A DNA stretch of 64,000 nt from Marinobacter daqiaonensis (lineage in GTDB: Bacteria > Pseudomonadota > Gammaproteobacteria > Pseudomonadales > Oleiphilaceae). Of the stretch, positions 46,966-56,628 are shown piece by piece. Every line of letters starts with the position of its first letter. The stretch's first letter is position 1. The position numbers and the translations under genes are program-made. Under the pieces are notes generated by a model. That model saw nothing but the letters and a program-made list of their open reading frames with translations. It was not told the origin of the DNA and made no database searches. Location of the stretch: positions 221,626 to 285,625 of the forward strand of contig NZ_FOYW01000001.1 of the NCBI RefSeq assembly GCF_900115285.1, read 5' to 3'.

Positions 46966-49113
46966 TCAGTCCCCGGACTGACTCTCGGCCTGTTGGGCCT
47001 GCACCGCGGTGAGGGCGATGGTGAAAACGATATCGTCCACCAGGGCCCCCCGGGACAGATCATTGACCGGCTTTCTCAGGCCTTGCAGCATGGGGCCTAT
47101 GCTCACCACGTTGGCGCTGCGCTGAACCGCCTTATAGGTGGTGTTGCCGGTATTCAGGTCCGGGAAGATGAACACTGTGGCCTTGCCGGCCACCTCACTG
47201 TCCGGCGCCTTGCTGCGACCGACGTCGGCGTTGGCAGCGGCATCATACTGGAGCGGGCCATCAATCAGCAGATCCGGTCGCAGTTCCCGGGCGATGCGGG
47301 TCGCTTCCCGAACCTTTTCCACGTCCTCCCCGCTGCCGGAGCTACCAGTGCTGTAGCTGATCATGGCAACCGCGGGCTCGACCCCGAAGGCCCGTGCCGA
47401 ATCGGCGCTCTGAATGGCGATGTCGGCCAGTTCCTCGGCGTTGGGATCGGGATTGATGGCGCAGTCGCCGTAAACCAGCACCTGTTCCGGAAGCAGCATG
47501 AAGAAGACGGAGGACACCACCTTCGCTGTGTCCGCGGTCTTGATGAGTTGCAGGGCGGGGCGCACGGTGTTTGCGGTAGTATGGATAGCGCCCGACACTA
47601 GGCCGTCGGCCTCGCCCTCGGCCACCATCATTGTGCCCAGCACGACGTTATCCTCCAGCATCGCCTTCGCCATGTCCGGGGCGAGGCCCTTGTGCTTGCG
47701 CAGCTCCACCATGGGGTCGACGTAGCGGTCGCGGACCTCCGCCGGGTCGATAATTTCCAGTTCCTCGGGCAGGGTCAGGCCCTGGGATTCCGCCACCGCC
47801 TCGATCTCGTCGTATTCGCCGAGCAGTATACAGCGGGCCAGCTTCCGCTGGGTGCAGATGATGGCTGCCTGAACGGTCCGCGGCTCATTGCCCTCGGGAA
47901 GTACAATGCGCTTGTTCGCCTCCCGCGCCAGCTGCGACAGTTGGTGGCGGAAAGCCGGGGGCGACAGCCTTCGACGCCGTTGCACCCGCAGGTGGTCCTG
48001 AAGCCAGTCGGCGTCCAGGCGCGAGGCAACCGCCTCCATCACCTTCTCAATGCGATCCGGGTCATCGGCGGGCACGGCCCCGGGCAGGTTGGCCAGACCA
48101 TGGGCAGTTTCGTAGGTATTGTTATCAGTGTGCAGCACCGGCAAACCGGTGGCCAGCGCGCGCCGGCAGAGGTCGATGGTGCGCGGGTCCGGCATAAGGC
48201 CGCCGGTCAGCAGCACTCCCGCCAGGGGCACGCCGTTGAGGGCTGCGACCGCGGTCGTGACCAGGATGTCCTCACGGTCGCCGGGGGTAACCAGCAACGT
48301 ACCCGGGCGAAGGGTGTCGATCATATTGGGTATGGTGCGGGCGCACACGGAAATCTTCTGGACGCGACGGGTTTCGATGTCCCCCTCATGGAGAATATCC
48401 GCCGGCAATTCCCGGGCGATATCCGATATCCTCGGGGCCAGCAGATCCGGTTGCCACGGGATGATGCCCAGCAGACAGAGTCGCTCGGCCCGGAAGATCC
48501 TGCAGTCAGAGGCGTAGTCGGGAACGTCGGCCGGTGTGGGCTTGCTGAAGGTCGGCAGGAAGCCGGAGTGCTCGGGCTCGCCGACCTTGTTGAGCACAAC
48601 CCCGATGACATCCGGATCTTCCGGGTCCGCGAACAGGCGCGATGAAAAATCCAGCCATTCGTCCAGCTCTTTGCAGGACCGCTGACCCGGACTGCAGACC
48701 AGGATGACGTCCGAGCCGAGATTGCGGGCCATTTCCACATTCATGCGGGCGGTATAGGCTTCGCTCCGGTCCGGTACCAGGCCCTCCACGATTACCACGT
48801 CGACGTCCCTGGCTACGGTCTGGAAGCGCCCCACCATATCTTCCATGAACTCATCCGACTTGCCCCGATTAAGCAGGTTCTGGGCTTCCTTCAGGGGGAT
48901 CGGCGTTGGCGGGTCGAGGTCCGAGCGAGCTTTCACGAAAGGCACCGACGAATCCTCGCCCCCCCTGCCGGCATTGGAGCGGGGCGGCTGGCTTACCGGC
49001 TTGTAGAATCCGACCCTGACTCCGACCCGGTCGAGTGCCCGCAGCAGGCCGAGACAAACCGAGGTGAGTCCACTGTCCAGTTCGGTTGGGGCGACAAACA
49101 GGCTCTTGGCCAT
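46966..49113 (-). CDS. pta: Phosphate acetyltransferase Pta (long form)
   Basis: 715 aa. Interconverts acetyl-CoA and acetyl phosphate. Long three-part form: N-terminal dethiobiotin-synthetase-like region (MAKSLFVAPTELDSGLTSVCLGLLRALD), DRTGG middle domain, and C-terminal catalytic domain (about 390-715, LVSGAIHTTANTVRPALQLIKT, ISYSTGSSGSG). Lies 10 bp downstream of ackA in the same operon. Confidence 0.97.
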   Translation of the reverse strand: MAKSLFVAPTELDSGLTSVCLGLLRALDRVGVRVGFYKPVSQPPRSNAGRGGEDSSVPFVKARSDLDPPTPIPLKEAQNLLNRGKSDEFMEDMVGRFQTVARDVDVVIVEGLVPDRSEAYTARMNVEMARNLGSDVILVCSPGQRSCKELDEWLDFSSRLFADPEDPDVIGVVLNKVGEPEHSGFLPTFSKPTPADVPDYASDCRIFRAERLCLLGIIPWQPDLLAPRISDIARELPADILHEGDIETRRVQKISVCARTIPNMIDTLRPGTLLVTPGDREDILVTTAVAALNGVPLAGVLLTGGLMPDPRTIDLCRRALATGLPVLHTDNNTYETAHGLANLPGAVPADDPDRIEKVMEAVASRLDADWLQDHLRVQRRRRLSPPAFRHQLSQLAREANKRIVLPEGNEPRTVQAAIICTQRKLARCILLGEYDEIEAVAESQGLTLPEELEIIDPAEVRDRYVDPMVELRKHKGLAPDMAKAMLEDNVVLGTMMVAEGEADGLVSGAIHTTANTVRPALQLIKTADTAKVVSSVFFMLLPEQVLVYGDCAINPDPNAEELADIAIQSADSARAFGVEPAVAMISYSTGSSGSGEDVEKVREATRIARELRPDLLIDGPLQYDAAANADVGRSKAPDSEVAGKATVFIFPDLNTGNTTYKAVQRSANVVSIGPMLQGLRKPVNDLSRGALVDDIVFTIALTAVQAQQAESQSGD

Positions 49114-49123
49114 GGGTGCTCCT

Positions 49124-50329
49124 TTAGTTGCTCATGTTCTTGTCACGGGCGCGCTCAGCGGCCACCGTGGCGGCTTCCCGGGCAATCACTGCCTCCTCCC
49201 GGGTGGGGATTACCAGTATCGCAAACCGGCTTTCGGGAGCGTCGATACGACCGTTTGTGTCACGGCCGTGGTCCCGGTTGGCAGTTTCGTCCATGACAAA
49301 ACCGGGCAGGATGAGGTGTTCCAGAGTCCGGGCCCGCACCCGGTCGCTGTTCTCGCCGATGCCCCCGGTGAAGACAAGGGCATCCAGGGTCTCAAGAGAG
49401 ACCATCATCGCCCCGATGTAACGGGCCAGGCGGAAGCAGAAAACCTCGAATGCGTCCTGGCAGTCCTGATTGCCTGCGTCGGCCTCCCTGAGCAGGTTGC
49501 GCATGTCGCTGGTGGTGCCGGAAAGGCCCAGAAGGCCGCTCTCCCGGTTCAGCAGCCTGTGGGTCTCGTCAGCCTCGATGCCCTTGCCGGCAAGGAAGTC
49601 GAACAGCCCGGGGTCCACGTCGCCGCTGCGGGTGCCCATGACCAGGCCCTCCAGAGGCGTCAGGCCCATACTGGTGTCAACGCTTTCGCCGTTGCGAATG
49701 GCGGTGATACTGCAGCCATTGCCCAGGTGCGTCGAGATGATGGAGGTCTGGGCCACGGTCTTGCCGAGCCGGTCGGCCGCCTGCTCGGCCATGTACTGAT
49801 GGCTGGTGCCATGAAAGCCATAACGGCGAACACCCCAGTCGTCATAGAAGCGGCGTGGGACAGGATACAGCCAGGCATGCCGGGGAAGGGTCTGATGGAA
49901 GGCAGTATCGAATACTGCCACCTGGGGTACGCCCGGATACAGTTCCCTGGCCGCTTCAATCCCGGCGAGGTTAACGGGATTGTGCAGCGGTGCCAGACTC
50001 GAGCACTCCTCGATGGCCTGTATCACCCGCTCGTCCAGCAGGGCCGCTCCGTGAAAGGCCTCGCCGCCGTGGACCACCCGGTGCCCGATGGCAACCGGCG
50101 CGTCGAGATAACCCTGGTCCCGGAACCAGCGGATGCTGGTCTCCAGTGCCTCCCGGTGCCCGGCGTTGTCCGCCAGGGCGACCGGTTCCCCCTGATCGGG
50201 AACCAGACGGGCCCCGGACTGGCCCAGGCGTTCGGCCAGTGCTGAGTGCAATTGCTCACCCTGTTCGCTGAAGATGGCCATTTTGACGGAGGAACTGCCA
50301 CAGTTTATGACGAGGATCTGATCGTCCAT
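49124..50329 (-). CDS. ackA: Acetate kinase AckA
   Basis: 401 aa ASKHA-fold enzyme interconverting acetyl phosphate and acetate with ATP. ILVINCGSSSVKMAIF starts the first domain; the signature GHRVVHGGEAF, DTAFHQTLP and FTGGIGENS are present. First gene of ackA-pta. Confidence 0.97.
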   Translation of the reverse strand: MDDQILVINCGSSSVKMAIFSEQGEQLHSALAERLGQSGARLVPDQGEPVALADNAGHREALETSIRWFRDQGYLDAPVAIGHRVVHGGEAFHGAALLDERVIQAIEECSSLAPLHNPVNLAGIEAARELYPGVPQVAVFDTAFHQTLPRHAWLYPVPRRFYDDWGVRRYGFHGTSHQYMAEQAADRLGKTVAQTSIISTHLGNGCSITAIRNGESVDTSMGLTPLEGLVMGTRSGDVDPGLFDFLAGKGIEADETHRLLNRESGLLGLSGTTSDMRNLLREADAGNQDCQDAFEVFCFRLARYIGAMMVSLETLDALVFTGGIGENSDRVRARTLEHLILPGFVMDETANRDHGRDTNGRIDAPESRFAILVIPTREEAVIAREAATVAAERARDKNMSN

Positions 50330-50419
50330 GGGTCATCGTTTCCTGTTGCCGTTGGTCATGAGAATGATATGCCAGCCAGACTTCGGAGGGTTGATCCACC
50401 ATCGGCCCGGCGGACCGGG

Positions 50420-52843
50420 TCAGTTGTCCATGCCTCTCGGGCTGGCGCGTAACCAGTCCAGGAATTCGGCTTCCGGCACGGGCCGGCTGTAGAAGTAGCC
50501 CTGGGCGTAATCGCAGCGCAGATCCTGAAGGAAGCGCGTCTGGCCGTCTTCCTCGACCCCTTCCGCAATGACCCTCAGGTTGAGGCTGTGGGCCATGGTA
50601 ATGATGGCCCGCACCAGTGAGGCGTCATCCACCGACACCAGCACATCCGCTATAAAGGATTTGTCGACCTTCAGCGTATCAAAAGGGTAGCTTTTAAGAT
50701 AACTGAGGGCCGAGAAGCCGGTGCCGAAATCGTCCACCGAGAGTCGCAGGCCGGCCGTATCCAGCTGGTTCAGTATGGCGGCCGTCTCGATGGTGTTGTC
50801 CAGGATCAGGCGTTCCGTGATTTCCAGTTCCACCCGTTGCGGATCCATGCCGGTGTCCGCCAGCGTCTGCAGGGTCGTGGCCACGAACTCCGGGTCACGG
50901 AACTGGCGGGGGGAGACGTTCACCGAAATGTTCAGGGCAAGGCCGGTGGCCTGCTCCACGCGCCCCATTGCCGCACAGGCCTGTTCCAGCACCCAGCGGC
51001 CAATGGGTATGATCATGCCGGTCTCCTCCGCAAGCGGAATGAACCGGTCCGGCATTACCAGCCCCATGGCGGGGCTTTTCCACCGCAGTAGCGCTTCCGC
51101 GCCGGTAACCCGGCCGGTTTGGGTTTCCACGATGGGCTGGTACCAGAGTTCGAATTCATCCAGCTCCAGGGCCCGGCGCAGGCGTGATTCCATCTGCAGC
51201 CGTTCGTGGGAGACCTCCTTCATGGCCGGGGCGAACCGTTCCCAGGAACTCTTGCCCTTGTGCTTGGCCTCGTACATGGCGGCATCCGCATGCTGGAGCA
51301 GAGTGCCGGTGTTGTCAGAGTCCGTTGGATAGATGGCAATACCGATGCTGGTCGTGACAAACACCTCCTGCCCACTCAGCAGGAAAGGAGGGCCGAAGGC
51401 CTTCAGTATCCGGTCTGCCACCATCTCCGCTCCCTGGGGCTCCTTCAGCCCGGGCAGCACCACCAGGAACTCATCGCCACCAAGGCGGGCGACGGTGCTG
51501 GTTCCCCGCAGGCAGGCCGAGACACGGCGGGCAGCCTCGACCAGCAGATGGTCACCAGCGTCATGGCCCAGGGTATCGTTGATGTGCTTGAAGTTGTCCA
51601 GGTCCAGGAACATGACCCCGACCTGGGTGGACTCCCGGTGAGCCTGCGCCAGCGCTAGCTTGAGCCGGTCAAGCGCCAGCATGCGGTTGGGCAGGCCGGT
51701 CAGGATGTCGTAGTTGGCCTGGCGTAACAGTTGCTGTTCATAGCGCTTGCGGATACTGATGTCCTCGCCCACGACCAGGTAATTGCTGATACGACTATCG
51801 GCATCCTTGATGGCGGTGACCACGAGCTGTTCCCAGAAACGATCACCGTTGCGCCGAACGCTGTGAACCTCGCCCTGCCAGACACCGACCCTCTGCACCT
51901 GGAGGCGGATGGTCTGCCACAACTGCTGGCTGTCGCGCATGCCACGGGCGTCCATGGGAAGGTCGCCTGGTTGCTTGTTGAGCACATCGGCCGCTGCATA
52001 ACCGGTGAGCTGGGTGAACTTCTGGTTGACGAACTCGATCCGCCACTGACGATCGCAGATCATCACCGAGGAGGGACTCTGCTCCACCGCCTTGGAGAGT
52101 TTGCGGATCTCTGCCTCGTCCCTGGCCTGGCGTGACAGGTCCTCCCGCAGTCGCTGACGCATGTGGTTGAACGCCTCGGTGACCTGGCCAAGTTCATCCC
52201 TACGATGACGTCGTGTATCGGGACGGTCCAGGGTCAGGGGGGAGTCCAGGCTCTGCAGGGAAAAATCCCGGGCATAGTTCGCCATCCTGGTCAGGTGCCG
52301 GGTAACCAGATGCCGGAAGATCCAGACAATCAGAATGGAGATAAGAAAGGTCTTCAGGAACTGGGTGGTCAGTATCACCCAGATCTTTCTTTCCAGCTCC
52401 TGGTAGGTACGGGCGAGCGAGGCGGTGATGGTGAGCTCCCCGAGTTCGGTCTGGAGCGTACCGTCATGGGTGATCTCGAAGGAATGCTGGCGGATGGCTG
52501 CGTCACGCTCAGGCCTGTCGCCGATCACCAGCTCTGAGTCCGGATAGATCCGCAGGCGGAGGTGAACGATATCCGGCAGGGACAGAATGCCCTCCAGCTG
52601 GACCTGAAGCAGATTCTGGTCAAGTGCCCAGAGGCTCCGTGCGAGGCTCGACGAATAGCTGGTTTCCACCACCTCGAATCGCTCCTCTATCGCCGCGAGG
52701 TCCTTGCGAAAATCACCGTAGATCTGGATGCCCGTGGCAATCAGGGTGAACGCGGAGCTGAACAGGAGGATATAGGCGAGCAGGCGGAACGACAATGGCG
52801 ACCCCTGGCGGAACTGCTTTAGGCGCGAAAAGAGGCTGAGCAT
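50420..52843 (-). CDS. Membrane GGDEF-EAL protein with HAMP-like and PAS domains
   Basis: About 807 aa from ATG 52843 (MLSLFSRLKQFRQG); an in-frame ATG 17 codons earlier is possible. Order: transmembrane segment (about 18-38), periplasmic sensor, second transmembrane segment (about 170-190), HAMP-like linker, PAS (about 260-370), GGDEF (ARLGGDEFLVVL) and EAL (TGAEALLRWKSP). Both active-site motifs are intact. The inhibitory site before GGDEF reads RGTS instead of RxxD, so product inhibition is probably lost. The net enzyme direction cannot be read from sequence. Confidence 0.93.
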   Translation of the reverse strand: MLSLFSRLKQFRQGSPLSFRLLAYILLFSSAFTLIATGIQIYGDFRKDLAAIEERFEVVETSYSSSLARSLWALDQNLLQVQLEGILSLPDIVHLRLRIYPDSELVIGDRPERDAAIRQHSFEITHDGTLQTELGELTITASLARTYQELERKIWVILTTQFLKTFLISILIVWIFRHLVTRHLTRMANYARDFSLQSLDSPLTLDRPDTRRHRRDELGQVTEAFNHMRQRLREDLSRQARDEAEIRKLSKAVEQSPSSVMICDRQWRIEFVNQKFTQLTGYAAADVLNKQPGDLPMDARGMRDSQQLWQTIRLQVQRVGVWQGEVHSVRRNGDRFWEQLVVTAIKDADSRISNYLVVGEDISIRKRYEQQLLRQANYDILTGLPNRMLALDRLKLALAQAHRESTQVGVMFLDLDNFKHINDTLGHDAGDHLLVEAARRVSACLRGTSTVARLGGDEFLVVLPGLKEPQGAEMVADRILKAFGPPFLLSGQEVFVTTSIGIAIYPTDSDNTGTLLQHADAAMYEAKHKGKSSWERFAPAMKEVSHERLQMESRLRRALELDEFELWYQPIVETQTGRVTGAEALLRWKSPAMGLVMPDRFIPLAEETGMIIPIGRWVLEQACAAMGRVEQATGLALNISVNVSPRQFRDPEFVATTLQTLADTGMDPQRVELEITERLILDNTIETAAILNQLDTAGLRLSVDDFGTGFSALSYLKSYPFDTLKVDKSFIADVLVSVDDASLVRAIITMAHSLNLRVIAEGVEEDGQTRFLQDLRCDYAQGYFYSRPVPEAEFLDWLRASPRGMDN

Positions 52844-53138
52844 GCCGTTGTCTGTCCGGCTTCCTGGATGGATTTGATTGGGCCCGGGCGGCATGGCGAT
52901 CTGGTTTGCAGACCGGATCCGGCGAACGAGAGCCGGCTACGACATGGTCGCCCATTTCCTCTGCAGACTATAGCAGGATGTTCCATCCGTTGCCCTGCAA
53001 AGTGCGGAAAAGCTACGAAAAAACCGATATTGGTCCGGGACGCCAGGCCTTTGATGCAGGTCAAGACGGGTTCTGGCACTCAGGCGTAGTCTGAAATTAC
53101 AGAAGTCAGTTCAGATGTGACAAATGAGGAGTGAAGCC
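52844..53138 (+). other. 295-bp gap left of the small membrane protein
   Basis: Holds the start of the GGDEF-EAL transcript on the minus strand and, on the plus strand, the Anr/FNR-like box at 53051-53064. No further gene is supported. Confidence 0.6.
53051..53064 (+). promoter_or_regulatory. Anr/FNR-like box upstream of the 48-aa membrane protein
   Basis: TTGATGCAGGTCAA fits TTGAT-N4-ATCAA with one change. Its centre is about 41.5 bp from a possible start near 53099, with TAGTCT at 53087-53092 as a weak -10. Confidence 0.45.
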
Positions 53139-53285
53139 ATGTACATGGACACTGTGGTGATTGCCGGGGTTGGAACCGTTTTGCTGATGGTTGGCTTTAT
53201 GGCCGCCGTGGGCGCTTTCGTGGTCTGGGATGCGAAAAAGAAGGCAGCCGGTGCGGGTAAACATGACAGCCATCATGGTCGTTAA
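53139..53285 (+). CDS. 48-aa single-span membrane protein, function unknown
   Basis: ATG at 53139 behind GAGGAG at 6-8 bp spacing. After a short start (MYMDTVVI) there is one hydrophobic segment (about 9-30), then a basic cytoplasmic end with KKK and a histidine-rich tail (HDSHHGR). Size and layout resemble small oxidase-associated proteins such as CcoQ or CydX, but there is no specific motif. A possible Anr/FNR-like box lies about 75 bp upstream. Confidence 0.75.
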   Translation: MYMDTVVIAGVGTVLLMVGFMAAVGAFVVWDAKKKAAGAGKHDSHHGR

Positions 53286-53289
53286 AGAG

Positions 53290-53365
53290 TGGCGTCCCCT
53301 GGGGGGTTCGAACCCCCGTTGCCGCCGTGAAAGGGCGGAGTCCTAGGCCACTAGACGAAGGGGAC
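53290..53365 (-). tRNA. tRNA-Glu (anticodon TTC)
   Basis: 76 nt including encoded CCA. GTCCCCT/AGGGGAC acceptor, anticodon loop CTTTCAC with TTC, T arm GGGGGTTCGAACCCCC. Very close to E. coli tRNA-Glu. Confidence 0.98.
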
Positions 53366-53472
53366 GCATTTCTCTGAACCATTGCCTCGTCGAGGTGGCG
53401 CGTATATTAAGAATGCGGCCCTGAGGTGTCAAGCCGTTTTCCGAAAAAATTCGTGTCGGCATTGCGACCCTT

Positions 53473-54387
53473 TTACTCCGATTTTCCAAGGGCTTGCTTC
53501 AGGGCGGGCTCAAGTTCTGGATACTGGAACTCGAATCCCTGATCCTGTAGGCGTTGTGGTATGGCACGCTGCCCCGTCAGCAGAAGGCGGGCCATTTCGC
53601 CAAGGGCCAGCTTGAGAACCGGGGCCGGCACCGGGAAGAAGGCCGGCCGACCCAGTGTTCTGGCCAGGGTCGAGGTAAAGGTCCGGTTGGTCACCGGGTT
53701 GGGGCTGACCACGTTGTAGGGACCGGAGGCGGAAGGTGTTTCCAGCATCCAGATCAGGGCGTTCACCACATCCTGCCGGTGGACCCATGGCATGAACTGC
53801 CGGCCGTTCCCGATACGACCTCCGAGCCCGAATTTGAAGGGCAGCACCATCCGCTCCAGAAAGCCACCATCACGGCCCACCACGAGGCCTGTCCGTGACC
53901 AGGCCACTCTTACCTCCTTGTCTCTCAGTGGGGCTGCCGCATTTTCCCAGTCCTTGCACAGCTCATGGGTAAACTCCGGATTAGGGGATGTCTCCTCGGT
54001 GACCCTGTTATCCCCCTGGGCGCCGTAGAAACCCACGGCGGAACCGGACACCATCACCTCGGGTAACCGGTCGTTTCGCAGCAGGGCGCTGACAAGCTCG
54101 CGGGTAAGGGCGATGCGACTGTCCCTGAGCACCTCCTTGCGGCTTTCGGACCACCGCTTCTCGGCGATACCGGCGCCGGCCAGGTTAATGACCCCGTCAA
54201 AGGATGGCCCTTCGGCCACTCTCGCCATCTCTGGAACGGGGGTGACCCGGCCGCAGATGGCCCGTACCTCATCGCCCGGGCGCCGGCTGAGCACGTGAAG
54301 TTCGTGGCCTTTCTTCAGCAGTTCCTGGCAGAGTACCCTGCCGATAAAACCGGTTCCGCCGGTGATCAGTACGCGTTTCTCGCCCAT
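53473..54387 (-). CDS. TIGR01777 family NAD-dependent epimerase/dehydratase (YfcH-like)
   Basis: 304 aa Rossmann protein. GGTGFIGRVL at about 10-19 binds NAD(P), then GVINLAGAGIAEKRWSESRK, the YG motif in GSAVGFYG, and the C-terminal DUF1731 (about 255-304). Related to SulA/YfcH proteins. Substrate unknown. Confidence 0.9.
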   Translation of the reverse strand: MGEKRVLITGGTGFIGRVLCQELLKKGHELHVLSRRPGDEVRAICGRVTPVPEMARVAEGPSFDGVINLAGAGIAEKRWSESRKEVLRDSRIALTRELVSALLRNDRLPEVMVSGSAVGFYGAQGDNRVTEETSPNPEFTHELCKDWENAAAPLRDKEVRVAWSRTGLVVGRDGGFLERMVLPFKFGLGGRIGNGRQFMPWVHRQDVVNALIWMLETPSASGPYNVVSPNPVTNRTFTSTLARTLGRPAFFPVPAPVLKLALGEMARLLLTGQRAIPQRLQDQGFEFQYPELEPALKQALGKSE

Positions 54388-54445
54388 GATTATCCTCCTG
54401 GAACGATCATTGATGTCCTGCCCGGGACATGGGTGTCAAGGGGCA

Positions 54446-54814
54446 CTAGGCTTTCAGTGTGTCTGAAACAATGTCCTTGAGAGCCTCGCCAAGGCGCGGA
54501 TCCTCCCCAATTGGCGGCAACAGCTCGACCTCCACGTGAAAACGTTCACGATAGTCTTCCAGCATGGCGGGCACGTCCTTGCGAAGATGACGTCCCACGG
54601 CCAGGAACAGCGGCACCACCTTGATATGGGTCACCCCTTCGGCCGCCGCTTTTTCCACTTCTGCCTCGAGTGACGGTTCGGCCAGTTCCATGTAGGCAAC
54701 CCGGGCCTCCGGCAGCGTTCTGAGGGTAGGCGCGGCCAGGGCTTCAAAGGTCTGGCACCAGCGAGGGTCGCTGCTGCCGTGGGCCAGTAAGAGAATCCGT
54801 GTGGGTGCGGTCAT
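54446..54814 (-). CDS. CbiX-like single-domain chelatase/cobalamin-biosynthesis protein
   Basis: 122 aa. LLLAHGSSDPRW carries the conserved active-site His of the CbiX/SirB chelatase family, and VVPLFLAVGRHLRKDVP is the second family motif with its His. Short, single-domain type (CbiXS). It may insert metal into sirohydrochlorin or a related tetrapyrrole; the exact reaction is unproved. Confidence 0.85.
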   Translation of the reverse strand: MTAPTRILLLAHGSSDPRWCQTFEALAAPTLRTLPEARVAYMELAEPSLEAEVEKAAAEGVTHIKVVPLFLAVGRHLRKDVPAMLEDYRERFHVEVELLPPIGEDPRLGEALKDIVSDTLKA

Positions 54815-54946
54815 CCGGTTTTGTGCTCCTTTGGCTGTTGCTCGGTTCAGTGTATAACTGTGTCCCGTCTGCTGCTAACAATCCGGTCGAAGGGTCATGA
54901 CCCTGTCCCGCGACCGTGGCGTAAGAAACCGATTTGGGACTACTGT

Positions 54947-55555
54947 ATGTTCGCATGGCATGAGCTTCTGGATTTCTGGTTCGGTCCCCTGGACGAATAT
55001 GGTCTCCCTGACCGGGAGCACCGGGAGCGCTGGTTTCGCTCCAGTCGGGCCTTCGATCAGGAAATCCGCAGGCGGTTTATCTCCATGGTCCTGTTTGCGT
55101 CGGAAAACGGCCTCGAGCACTGGCGTCAGGAGCCTGGTGGCAGGCTCGCGGAGATCCTTCTGCTGGATCAGTTCACGCGCCATATATATCGTGGTGGCGA
55201 ACTCGCGTTTTCCAACGACCGACAGGCGGCGAGCCTGTGTCTGGAGGGGCTCGGTGCAGGGGTTGACCACCGCCTGGTGGCCATTCAGCGGGCTTTCTTC
55301 TATATGCCGCTGCAGCATGCTGAAAAACTCGAGCATCAGGACCGCTCTGTCGAGCTGTACGAAAGGCTTGCCGCTTCGGAAGACGGGCCGCTGGGCGCAT
55401 TCCTGGAAAGCTTTCTGCAGTCCGCCAGGGACCACCGCCAGATCATCCAGCGGTTCGGTCGTTTTCCCCATCGCAACCGCGCTCTGAAACGCCGGTCCAC
55501 GCCTGAGGAGCAGCAGTATCTCGAGGGAGGAGGCGCCAGTTACGGGCAGGGTTAA
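54947..55555 (+). CDS. DUF924 family protein
   Basis: 202 aa. MFAWHELLDFWFGPLDEYG is the DUF924 start; LAEILLLDQFTRHIYRG and AFFYMPLQHAEKLEHQDRSV are its conserved blocks. Superhelical TPR-like fold, function unknown. ATG 54947 is chosen over the longer open frame for agreement with homologues. Confidence 0.9.
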   Translation: MFAWHELLDFWFGPLDEYGLPDREHRERWFRSSRAFDQEIRRRFISMVLFASENGLEHWRQEPGGRLAEILLLDQFTRHIYRGGELAFSNDRQAASLCLEGLGAGVDHRLVAIQRAFFYMPLQHAEKLEHQDRSVELYERLAASEDGPLGAFLESFLQSARDHRQIIQRFGRFPHRNRALKRRSTPEEQQYLEGGGASYGQG

Positions 55556-55572
55556 TTTTTTACGGCAGGGTG

Positions 55573-55600
55573 TTGACGCCGGGGACGGAATGGGTAGAAT
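55573..55600 (+). promoter_or_regulatory. Sigma-70 promoter of tRNA-Gly
   Basis: TTGACG at 55573-55578, 16-bp spacer, TAGAAT at 55595-55600, 37 bp before the tRNA. Confidence 0.8.
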
Positions 55601-55637
55601 ACGCAGCCGTTGAGGAGCAACGCCTCCTGACAGACCC

Positions 55638-55713
<76 letters not shown>

Positions 55714-55721
55714 GATTCCGG

Positions 55722-55750
55722 AAACCCAGCCCCTGTGGCTGGGTTTTTTC
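55722..55750 (+). terminator. Terminator after tRNA-Gly
   Basis: AAACCCAGCC and GGCTGGGTTT form a 10-bp stem with loop CCTGT, followed by TTTTC. Nine bases after the tRNA. Confidence 0.9.
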
Positions 55751-55821
55751 GTTTCTGGCTCCCAGGTTCAGTATACTGGCCCGCGTCCTGTTGAATGCTT
55801 TGCCCATACCTCGGTGTCCCC

Positions 55822-56628
55822 ATGAAAATAGCGGCTCTTTATTACTATCCGGTGAAGTCCCTGCCGGGGGTTGCCACGGATTCCCTCTGTCTCGACCGCT
55901 TTGGACCGGCCGGCGACCGCCGCTGGATGATTGTCGGTGCCGATGGACGGTTTGTTACCCAGCGCAAACACCCGACCCTGGCCCGGGTCAGCTGTAGTCT
56001 TGGCGGGGATGGTGTCTGGATTACGGTGCCGGGGGAAGGCCGCTTTCCCCTCGTGGAGGACGCCATGACCCGCAGTGTGACGGTCTGGAAGGACGCAGTG
56101 GAAGCACGACAGGCAGAACCAGGGGCAGGGGAGGCATTATCGCGCTTTCTGGGGTTAGAGGTGGAGTTTGTGTACATGCCGGAGGATACGACCCGGCTGG
56201 CATGTCACGACGGGCTTGGAGACCGCCATCCCGTGAGTTTCGCTGATGGATTTCCGTTTCTGGTTACCAATATGGCCTCCCTGGCGGATCTGAACCGGCG
56301 GCTGCCCAGGCCCGCCGATATTCGCCGCTTCCGGCCCAATATCGTCGTCGAGGGGGCTGATGCCTGGGCCGAGGACCACTGGCGGCAGCTTTCCATCGCT
56401 GGCGTGACCCTGGATCTGGTCAAGCCCTGCAGCCGCTGTAACATGACCACTGTCGATCCGGACACCGGGGCCAGGGCCCGCGACGGCGAGCCCCTGAAGA
56501 CCCTGGCTGCGTTCCGGACATCGCCGGATGGCGTGCTGTTCGGCGTAAATGCGGTTTATCGGGGAAGCGGCGCAATTTCCGTGGGCGACCCCATCACTGT
56601 TCTTGACACCAAGGAGTCAGACCTTTAA
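55822..56628 (+). CDS. MOSC domain protein (YcbX-like)
   Basis: 268 aa. Start MKIAALYYYPVKSLPGV is the MOSC N-terminal barrel signature, followed by the MOSC core (FADGFPFLVTNMASL, RFRPNIVVEGADAWAED) and the catalytic-cysteine loop PCSRCNMTTVDP. Likely a molybdenum-cofactor-dependent N-hydroxylated compound reductase. The ATG of the next gene overlaps its stop. Confidence 0.9.
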   Translation: MKIAALYYYPVKSLPGVATDSLCLDRFGPAGDRRWMIVGADGRFVTQRKHPTLARVSCSLGGDGVWITVPGEGRFPLVEDAMTRSVTVWKDAVEARQAEPGAGEALSRFLGLEVEFVYMPEDTTRLACHDGLGDRHPVSFADGFPFLVTNMASLADLNRRLPRPADIRRFRPNIVVEGADAWAEDHWRQLSIAGVTLDLVKPCSRCNMTTVDPDTGARARDGEPLKTLAAFRTSPDGVLFGVNAVYRGSGAISVGDPITVLDTKESDL

